Shown here one piece after another: positions 1 to 5,351 of a stretch of DNA of 8,152 bases (position 1 is the stretch's first letter; every line of letters starts with the position of its first letter). The notes under the pieces are model-generated. The model searched no databases, had not been told where the DNA came from, and was given only the letters and a program-made list of their open reading frames with translations. The translations under genes and the position numbers were made by a program. This DNA comes from Bacteroidaceae bacterium (GTDB taxonomy: Bacteria; Bacteroidota; Bacteroidia; Bacteroidales; Bacteroidaceae), in assembly GCA_017628775.1 (NCBI GenBank), contig JAGBYN010000086.1, positions 1 to 8,152 on the forward strand, written 5' to 3'.

Positions 1-33
1 AAAGAAAGTCCTTTTCACGACCCGTTCGATTAA
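1..33 (+). CDS. Possible C-terminal end of an upstream gene (partial)
   Basis: Reading from base 1, the first frame gives KESPFHDPFD followed by a TAA stop at 31-33, only 29 nt before the purD start. The acidic and aromatic tail reads like a normal protein C-terminus. The other two plus frames also stay open for a short distance (stops near 46-48 and 56-58), so the frame choice is a judgement. Ten residues are too few to name a family. If real, the gene would run in the same direction as purD and could share its transcript. Confidence 0.3.
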   Translation, partial: KESPFHDPFD

Positions 34-62
34 TAACAAAATCTTTCTAAACAGATAAAGAC

Positions 63-1331
63 ATGAAAATACTTTTGCTCGGTAGCGGTGGCCGCGAACA
101 CGCATTGGCATGGAAGATTGCACAAAGCAATAAGGTTGAAAAATTATTTATTGCGCCAGGCAATGCAGGAACATCGCAGGTTGGCGAAAACGTACCTTCA
201 TTGAAGGCTGATGATTTTGACGGCATTGCTCAGTTTGTCACGGCTCAAGGCGTGGACATGGTTGTTGTTGGTCCTGAAGATCCATTGGTAAAGGGTATTT
301 ACGACTATTTCTTAGCCAATGATGCCATCAAGCACATCCCCGTTATTGGTCCTTCAAAGGCTGGTGCTGTTTTGGAAGGTTCAAAGGACTTTGCCAAGGC
401 ATTTATGATGCGCCACAATATCCCTACTGCTGCTTATGCCACATTTGACGGCACACAGGTGGAAGAAGGTTGCCGATTCCTTGAAACCCTTCAAGCCCCA
501 TACGTATTGAAGGCCGATGGTCTTTGCGCTGGTAAGGGCGTGCTCATTGTCCCCACCCTTGAACAAGCGAAACAAGAATTGCGCGACATGCTTGGCGGTA
601 TGTTTGGCAATGCCTCTTCACGCGTGGTGATTGAAGAATTCCTTTCAGGCATTGAATGTTCTGTATTCGTACTTACCGACGGCAAAAACTACAAGATTCT
701 TCCTGAAGCGAAGGATTACAAGCGTATTGGCGAAGGCGACACAGGCTTAAACACCGGCGGCATGGGTTCTGTAACTCCTGTTCCTTTCGCTACGAAGGAA
801 TGGATGAAGAAGGTGGACGATGAAATCATTCGCCCCACGGTTGAAGGTTTGGCGCAGGAAGGTATCGTTTATAAAGGCTTTATCTTCTTTGGTTTGATTA
901 ACTGCGATGGGCAACCTAATGTTATTGAATACAACTGCCGCATGGGCGACCCAGAAACCGAAAGCGTGATGCTTCGATTGAAGTCAGACCTCGTGGATCT
1001 CTTTGAAGGTGTAGCAGCCGGTAATCTGGAGAGCAAGACCATTGAATTTGACGAACGTGCCGCAGTGTGCGTGATGTGCGTGAGCGGGGGTTATCCTCAA
1101 GATTACGAAAAGGGCTTTGCCATTACGGGCGCTGACGTTGAAGGTAGCGTTGTGTTCCACGCAGGAACAGCTATGAAGGACGGTCAGCTCGTTACAGCGG
1201 GTGGTCGTGTCATTGCCGTGAGCTCATACGGCAAGGATAAGGCTGAAGCATTAGCGAAGTCCATGAAGGGCGCGGAACAAATCCAATATCAAGGCAAATA
1301 CTACCGCCGCGATATCGGACAGGACCTTTAG
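63..1331 (+). CDS. purD: Phosphoribosylamine--glycine ligase (GAR synthetase)
   Basis: This cytosolic enzyme joins 5-phosphoribosylamine and glycine using ATP to give glycinamide ribonucleotide, the second step of de novo purine synthesis. The 422-residue length is normal for the family. The N-domain opens with the hallmark [15 protein letters not shown] (residues 5-19) and carries [10 protein letters not shown] at 70-79. The ATP-grasp region shows [11 protein letters not shown] at 150-160, the [10 protein letters not shown] segment at 191-200, and [15 protein letters not shown] at 225-239. The metal/ATP-site motif [13 protein letters not shown] lies at 289-301. The C-domain begins near 332 with the SGGYP segment at 341-345. 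The MGDPETE form of the last ATP-grasp motif, rather than FGDPETQ, is in my recollection the usual Bacteroidetes version. The start is ATG at 63 because the protein's first residues are already the conserved nucleotide-binding strand. No Shine-Dalgarno sequence is visible, as is usual in this phylum. The other pur genes are not adjacent. Confidence 0.97.
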   Translation: MKILLLGSGGREHALAWKIAQSNKVEKLFIAPGNAGTSQVGENVPSLKADDFDGIAQFVTAQGVDMVVVGPEDPLVKGIYDYFLANDAIKHIPVIGPSKAGAVLEGSKDFAKAFMMRHNIPTAAYATFDGTQVEEGCRFLETLQAPYVLKADGLCAGKGVLIVPTLEQAKQELRDMLGGMFGNASSRVVIEEFLSGIECSVFVLTDGKNYKILPEAKDYKRIGEGDTGLNTGGMGSVTPVPFATKEWMKKVDDEIIRPTVEGLAQEGIVYKGFIFFGLINCDGQPNVIEYNCRMGDPETESVMLRLKSDLVDLFEGVAAGNLESKTIEFDERAAVCVMCVSGGYPQDYEKGFAITGADVEGSVVFHAGTAMKDGQLVTAGGRVIAVSSYGKDKAEALAKSMKGAEQIQYQGKYYRRDIGQDL

Positions 1332-1339
1332 TATGGGGC

Positions 1340-1358
1340 GTTCAACGTAACGTTGAGC
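1340..1358. repeat. Short palindrome between purD and the membrane protein gene
   Basis: The centre is a perfect odd-length palindrome, TCAACGT-A-ACGTTGA (1342-1356). It extends by a wobble pair (1341/1357) and a G-C pair (1340/1358). It lies 8 nt after the purD stop in a 70-nt gap. No T-run follows, so it is a poor intrinsic terminator. It could be a dimeric repressor site, a weak transcript-stabilising hairpin, or chance. Confidence 0.35.
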
Positions 1359-1401
1359 ATTACCCAATAAATCGCATTTCTGAACTCTATACGTAAACAT
1401 T

Positions 1402-2382
1402 GTGCGTAGATTAATCGCAACAAGCCCCTTAACGCTCCCACTATGCTTGATATTGGGAACGGCAATATGGATACTCCCCGAAGTAGGCAACCTCCTACTT
1501 TGGGGAGGTTGGTTTGTGGCCATACTCATGGTGCTGATTTGGACGGAGTTAAACAACCGACTGAGTTTATTGCGCGAACGCTCTCAAATGTTGGGAATTT
1601 GCGCCTTCACAAGCAGTTTGGTCATGCCAGCTTTTCTGGAGTGGCACACAATAAGCATGGCGCCATTATTGCTCTTAGGCAGCTTCGCGTGTTTCTTTTG
1701 TGCCATTGAATCGAAAAAAACAGAAGGGTATGTGTTCTACACGTACCTACTGTTGACCACAACGATTTTATGCGTACCCCAACTGATTTGGCTCTTGCCG
1801 CTCTATGCCTGGATGACGGGCATGACCTTGCGCACGTTCAGGGCTTCGAATGTATCAGCCTCATGTTTGGGGGTGTTGTTTCCCATCATTATCCATGGCA
1901 TCTATGTATTTTACGATAAAGGGGGACTTGATATCCAAGACTTCTACACAACACTGTTCCAACAAAGCGTTCATGTTGATTTAAGTTATTGGACGGAAGT
2001 AAGTCAAACACAGATTGAGAACCTCACACCCAGCGATTGGCAATTCTTGAGTACCTCGGCAGGACTGTTCTTCATGAGTGTCGTAAGTGTGATGCATTTT
2101 CAGCATACCTCGCTCAACGACCGATACCATGTGCGCCAAGCCTATCAAATGCTCTTTGTGGTGGTGGTGACACTTTGGGTGTGCCTCATACTCTTCAGTC
2201 AGCAACGCCAGACTTTATTGATGCTTTTGTTGTTTGTCAACGCCCCCTTTTTAGCACACTACTTCACCTTAGCAAGGGGCAGATGGGCTGACATTGTGTT
2301 TATATTGGGCTTTGTGGGGCTTGTCTTGACCTTGATTTTTAATTACAATACAGAATGGATTTTATCATTGATATTCTCATAG
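1402..2382 (+). CDS. Polytopic integral membrane protein of unknown function
   Basis: I do not firmly recognise this 326-residue protein. It is very hydrophobic, with about ten likely membrane spans (roughly residues 10-28, 30-48, 66-80, 84-101, 110-127, 127-145, 152-171, 214-232, 248-266, 270-289 and 297-313). The longest soluble stretch is at 172-212, between two spans. A basic patch after span 2 (NNRLSLLRER, 51-60) suggests a cytoplasmic loop. Size, topology and position next to purD recall the Bacteroidetes membrane family DUF6427, sometimes mislabelled beta-carotene monooxygenase, but this is only a suggestion from memory. The start is taken as GTG at 1402: a stop lies in frame at 1381, there is no other ATG/GTG/TTG between, and the next in-frame Met is residue 43, which would remove the first span. 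Its 3' end overlaps the next gene by 28 nt, so the two are probably cotranscribed. No catalytic motif is evident. Confidence 0.75.
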   Translation: MRRLIATSPLTLPLCLILGTAIWILPEVGNLLLWGGWFVAILMVLIWTELNNRLSLLRERSQMLGICAFTSSLVMPAFLEWHTISMAPLLLLGSFACFFCAIESKKTEGYVFYTYLLLTTTILCVPQLIWLLPLYAWMTGMTLRTFRASNVSASCLGVLFPIIIHGIYVFYDKGGLDIQDFYTTLFQQSVHVDLSYWTEVSQTQIENLTPSDWQFLSTSAGLFFMSVVSVMHFQHTSLNDRYHVRQAYQMLFVVVVTLWVCLILFSQQRQTLLMLLLFVNAPFLAHYFTLARGRWADIVFILGFVGLVLTLIFNYNTEWILSLIFS

Positions 2383-2813
2383 AGTGGGGTTTGATTGGCA
2401 TGTTTGTCTCAGCCTTCATGGCTGGAAGTGTCATTCCCATTTCGTCGGAAGCTGTCATGCTCACACTTCTCGCAGCAGGCGTTAATCCTTGGCTTTTATT
2501 TGTATATGCATCCATCGGCAATATCCTTGGCGGCATGTTCAATTACTTTTTGGGTTCGCTGGGTAAGGAGGAATGGATTCAGAAATGGACGAAGGTGCCT
2601 CCAAAGAAGTTAAATCGCGGATTGAAATACGTGCGCCGTTATGGAGCGTGGGCAGGCTTCCTGTCGTGGGTACCGCTCTTTGGTGAAGTCATCACAGTGG
2701 CTTTAGGATTTATGCGCGTCAATTTCTGGGCCTCGTTCATCACGGTATCCATTGGCAAAGCCATACGTTACTATCTCATCATGCTCCTCGTTTGCGAGGC
2801 CTTCAGCATGTAG
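2355..2813 (+). CDS. YqaA-type DedA/SNARE-associated family membrane protein
   Basis: This 152-residue inner-membrane protein resembles Escherichia coli YqaA, about 142 residues (COG1238, VTT/SNARE-associated domain PF09335), in length and motifs. The N-terminal half has a re-entrant-like hydrophobic stretch with SVIPISSEAVMLTLL (25-39) and a glycine-rich GNILGGMFNYFLG segment (55-67). The diagnostic part is RRYGAWAGFLSWVPLFGEVITVALGFMRVNFW (94-125, split here as the RYGAW start, the SWVPLFGE core and the GFMRVNFW end), then the conserved GKAIRYY (134-140). DedA relatives are linked to undecaprenyl-phosphate or phospholipid translocation and to envelope integrity; the substrate of the YqaA branch is not settled to my knowledge. 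The ATG at 2355 lies inside the 3' end of the preceding gene in another frame, which suggests translational coupling. The next gene encodes another putative lipid-handling membrane protein. Confidence 0.88.
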   Translation: MDFIIDILIEWGLIGMFVSAFMAGSVIPISSEAVMLTLLAAGVNPWLLFVYASIGNILGGMFNYFLGSLGKEEWIQKWTKVPPKKLNRGLKYVRRYGAWAGFLSWVPLFGEVITVALGFMRVNFWASFITVSIGKAIRYYLIMLLVCEAFSM

Positions 2814-2865
2814 ATTCACTGCGCATTTAAAAACTCAAAAAAACTTTCTCCCTACCCTACCTCAA

Positions 2866-3864
2866 ATGTCATCTACTGTCAGAAATATCTTTTTCCTCTT
2901 TGGCGTTGTCAGCATCATGCTCATGATTTTCGGCTTTGACCTTTCTATAGAGGCCATAACGGATAATCTTTTAAGAGCAGGATGGTGGTTTGTTTGGGCC
3001 TGTGTGTTGTGGGTGGTGGTCTATATGATTAATACCATCAGCTGGCACACCATCATTCACGATGGCACCACGCAATCGCGTGTGTCCTACTGGCGCATTT
3101 TCAAATTTACGGTTTCGGGCTTTGCGCTCAATGCTGTGACGCCTGTAGGATTAATGGGGGGCGAACCTTACCGCATCATGGAACTTAAAGAATATGTGGG
3201 GGTGGAAAAGGCTACATCAAGTACCTTACTCTATACCATGATGCACATTTTTTCACACTTCTGGTTCTGGCTCTTCTCCGTAGTACTTTATATTATTATT
3301 TACGGCAGTACATTAAACTTGGGCATGGGCGCCTTACTGCTCACGACGGTTGTCGTGTGCACCACGGCCATTTATTTCTTCATGAAAGGCTACCGTTCAG
3401 GCTTTACCTATTCAGCCTTACGCACCTTGTCGCGTTTACCGCTTGTGGGGAAGTGGGCAAACCGCCTTTGCACCGAGAAAAGGGACTCGCTCCAGCAGAT
3501 CGACCAACAAATAGCCATGCTGCATCAAGCGCGACGCACAACGTTCTACACGGCCTTGGGCTGTGAATTTTTCGCAAGGGTCTTGTCCAGCGTGGAGCTA
3601 ATGATTTTCCTTCATCTGTTTGGCATTCATGCCTCACTTTGGGATGCGGTGCTGATGTTAGGATTCACCTCACTTTTCGCCAATGCTCTGTTTTTCCTGC
3701 CAATGCAGTTGGGAGCACGAGAGGGCGGCTTTGCCATGGCAGCAAGCGGACTGTCGCTAACGGCGGGCATCGGTGTGTCAATGGCTCTGCTCATACGATT
3801 GCGCGAATTGGCATGCATCGCCCTTGGTTTAATCCTCATTAAAATTGGTAATAAGAGCCTATAA
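2866..3864 (+). CDS. Flippase-like LPG_synthase_TM (UPF0104) family membrane protein
   Basis: This 332-residue polytopic inner-membrane protein belongs to the lysylphosphatidylglycerol-synthase transmembrane family (PF03706/TIGR00374), the fold of the MprF flippase half and of HpnL and AglD-type proteins. The key signature is NAVTPVGLMGGEPYR (89-103), matching the family's N-x-x-TP...GGEPxR. Also typical are EFFARVLSSVELMIFLHLFG (234-253) and LPMQLGAREGG (278-288). Likely spans are near 7-24, 38-56, 82-98, 120-146, 152-173, 226-250, 258-279 and 297-326, with a charged loop at 175-225. There is no soluble lysyltransferase domain, so it is not a full MprF; lipid or lipid-linked sugar movement is inferred from the family. 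I chose ATG 2866 over an in-frame ATG at 2752. The upstream 38 residues would lie inside the YqaA gene and are non-hydrophobic and out of keeping with the family, whereas residue 1 from 2866 leads straight into the first span. It follows YqaA by 52 nt, consistent with one operon. Confidence 0.88.
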   Translation: MSSTVRNIFFLFGVVSIMLMIFGFDLSIEAITDNLLRAGWWFVWACVLWVVVYMINTISWHTIIHDGTTQSRVSYWRIFKFTVSGFALNAVTPVGLMGGEPYRIMELKEYVGVEKATSSTLLYTMMHIFSHFWFWLFSVVLYIIIYGSTLNLGMGALLLTTVVVCTTAIYFFMKGYRSGFTYSALRTLSRLPLVGKWANRLCTEKRDSLQQIDQQIAMLHQARRTTFYTALGCEFFARVLSSVELMIFLHLFGIHASLWDAVLMLGFTSLFANALFFLPMQLGAREGGFAMAASGLSLTAGIGVSMALLIRLRELACIALGLILIKIGNKSL

Positions 3865-3882
3865 AGTGTTACTTTTTACGGT

Positions 3883-3913
3883 TCTTTGCGTTAAATAATG
3901 TAATTCGCAAGGG
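3883..3913 (+). terminator. Weak terminator-like hairpin after the flippase-like gene
   Basis: Arms CTTTGCG (3884-3890) and CGCAAGG (3906-3912) pair over seven positions including one G-U, with a further wobble at 3883/3913. The loop is 15 nt and A/T-rich. A T5 run at 3919-3923 follows after a few bases. The stem is short and the T-run is offset, so it is at best a weak terminator for the 1402-3864 membrane gene group. Confidence 0.35.
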
Positions 3914-3931
3914 TCATATTTTTAAGTTTTA

Positions 3932-3939
3932 TACCTTTG
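3932..3939 (+). promoter_or_regulatory. Bacteroidetes-type -7 promoter element (TACCTTTG) for the inositol-phosphate synthase gene
   Basis: TACCTTTG fits the Bacteroidetes sigma-ABfr -7 consensus TAnnTTTG exactly. It sits 29 nt before the ATG at 3969, which predicts transcription starting near 3945-3947 and a leader of about 22-24 nt. No clear TTTG/TTG is found at the expected -33 distance; the region there reads AAGGGTCATA, so the upstream element is weak or absent. The A/T-rich leader without a Shine-Dalgarno sequence is normal for this phylum. Confidence 0.6.
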
Positions 3940-3968
3940 TGCAGTTATAACTATAATACAAAAAGATT

Positions 3969-5264
3969 ATGCAATCAGCAAATGGTAAATTAGCAGTACT
4001 CAGCGTTGGATTGGGTGCCGTTACAACTACATTTATAACAGGTACGCTCATGTACCGCAAAGGACTTACCGTGCCTGGAGGTTCTGTTATTGAAATGGCA
4101 AAGATTCGTGTAGGACGCGGAAAAGAGAAAGCCTACAAGAAAATTAAAGATATCGTGCCCGTAGCACCTATGGATAGTCTGGAATTTGCAGCATGGGATA
4201 TTTTTGAAGAAAACGCCTACCTCGCTGCTGTTCATGCCGATGTGCTTAAACAAAAAGACATTGACCCCGTACGTGAAGAGCTGGAAGCCATCAAACCCAT
4301 GAAGGCGGCATTCGATAAGAATTTCGTGACCCGACTTCAAGGCGACCATGTGAAACAAGGCACACGATGGGAATTGGTGGAACAACTCAGAGCAGACATC
4401 AGAAACTTTAAAGCCGAAAGGGGATGCAACCGTGCCGTGGTGATCTGGGCGGCTTCAACTGAAAAATATATTCCCTACAATGAGGCTGTTCACAAGAACC
4501 TGGCTGACCTTGAAGCAGCGATGAAGGCGGATGATTGCGTGAATATTTCCCCTTCAATGTGTTATGCCTATGCAGCAATCGCAGAAGGCGCACCTTTCGT
4601 AATGGGTGCACCCAACCTCTGCATCGATATCCCAGCGATGTGGGATTTTGCAAAACAACAAAATGTACCTATTGCTGGTAAGGACTTTAAAACAGGGCAG
4701 ACATTGATGAAAACCGTGCTCTCGCCTATGTTGCGCACACGATGCCTGGGCTTGTCGGGATGGTTCTCTACAAACATCTTAGGCAACCGCGACGGCGAAG
4801 TGCTTGATGCCCCAGAAAACTTCAAAACGAAAGAAGTGTCGAAACTCGGCGTTATCGATACCATCCTTAAGGCAGAAGAACAACCCGAACTTTATGGCGA
4901 CATCTTCCACAAAGTACGCATCAACTACTACCCACCACGCGGTGACGCTAAGGAGGGATGGGACAACCTGGATATCTTTGGATGGATGGGCAAAGACTAT
5001 GGCATGCAAATCAAGGTGGACTTCCTTTGCCGCGATAGTATCCTGGCTGCACCGCTGATGTTGGACCTCGTGTTATGCGCTGACTTGGCACAACGCGCTG
5101 GATGGAGCGGCATACAAACATGGATGAGCTTCTACCTCAAGAGTCCTATGCACAACTATGTGGAACGTGAAGAACCTATTCATGACCTTTTCCAACAGTA
5201 CATCATGCTTAAAAATGCCATCAGAACCATGGGTGGCTATGAAGCTGACGAAGAATTAGACTAA
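3969..5264 (+). CDS. myo-Inositol-1-phosphate synthase (MIPS)
   Basis: This cytosolic NAD-dependent isomerase converts D-glucose 6-phosphate to 1L-myo-inositol 1-phosphate, the first committed step to inositol and inositol lipids. The 431-residue length matches the compact prokaryotic form. The Rossmann strand with VGLGAVTTTF (13-22) starts almost at the N-terminus. The catalytic/tetramerisation domain shows AGKDFKTGQTLMKT (236-249) with lysines 238, 241 and 248, GWFSTNILGNRDGEVL (264-279), SKLGVID (291-297), the HKVRINYYPPRGDAKEGWD stretch (314-332) and CRDSILAAPLMLDL (354-367). These are the family's NAD- and phosphate-binding blocks; all the expected lysines appear present. In Bacteroides thetaiotaomicron a MIPS gene (BT_1526) belongs to an inositol-lipid locus. 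Here the lipid-forming transferase is not in the window and the neighbours are flippase-like and DUF5686 genes. ATG 3969 is chosen because the glycine-rich motif begins at residue 13 and the promoter element lies just upstream. An equivalent symbol would be ino1. Confidence 0.95.
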   Translation: MQSANGKLAVLSVGLGAVTTTFITGTLMYRKGLTVPGGSVIEMAKIRVGRGKEKAYKKIKDIVPVAPMDSLEFAAWDIFEENAYLAAVHADVLKQKDIDPVREELEAIKPMKAAFDKNFVTRLQGDHVKQGTRWELVEQLRADIRNFKAERGCNRAVVIWAASTEKYIPYNEAVHKNLADLEAAMKADDCVNISPSMCYAYAAIAEGAPFVMGAPNLCIDIPAMWDFAKQQNVPIAGKDFKTGQTLMKTVLSPMLRTRCLGLSGWFSTNILGNRDGEVLDAPENFKTKEVSKLGVIDTILKAEEQPELYGDIFHKVRINYYPPRGDAKEGWDNLDIFGWMGKDYGMQIKVDFLCRDSILAAPLMLDLVLCADLAQRAGWSGIQTWMSFYLKSPMHNYVEREEPIHDLFQQYIMLKNAIRTMGGYEADEELD

Positions 5265-5284
5265 CAACAACACAAAAAAAATTA

Positions 5285-5333
5285 AGGAATTAGCAAAGAG
5301 GATTTGCATACTCACTCCTCTTTACTAATTCCT
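5285..5333. terminator. Strong hairpin between MIPS and DUF5686 genes, possible bidirectional terminator
   Basis: Arms 5285-5302 (begins AGGAATTAG) and 5316-5333 (ends CTAATTCCT) are complementary over 18 positions with a single mismatch (C5294 against A5324), around a 13-nt loop. It starts 20 nt after the MIPS stop. On the plus strand only a short CCTTTTC follows (5336-5342). On the minus strand the same stem is followed by a run of eight Ts, complementary to A-rich 5274-5281. It therefore looks like a terminator for MIPS that is structurally better for minus-strand transcription, although no minus-strand gene is seen. It lies directly before the DUF5686 start and so may form part of that gene's leader. 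Confidence 0.65.
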
Positions 5334-5351
5334 AACCTTTTCATAACCACC

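Noticed and set aside
1251..1556. Minus-strand open frame of 101 codons spanning the purD end and the next gene
   Set aside because: It is antisense to the PurD C-terminal domain and the first membrane span of the following gene, with no promoter or family signature, so it is taken as chance.
2752..2865. A 38-residue N-terminal extension of the flippase-like protein from an in-frame ATG at 2752
   Set aside because: It overlaps the conserved 3' end of the YqaA gene in another frame, is polar and Ser/Phe/Pro-rich, and is not expected in the family. ATG 2866 leads directly into the first membrane span.
2866..3864. Full MprF (lysylphosphatidylglycerol synthase) identity
   Set aside because: At 332 residues it has only the transmembrane flippase-like region; the soluble aminoacyl-transfer domain is absent.
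3990..4385. Minus-strand open frame of 131 codons inside the MIPS gene
   Set aside because: It lies wholly antisense to strongly conserved MIPS coding sequence and its translation shows no recognisable domain, so it is a shadow frame.
5304..5351. TTG start adding 16 residues to the DUF5686 protein
   Set aside because: The extension is encoded by the loop and right arm of the hairpin and would displace a clean signal peptide that starts at ATG 5352.
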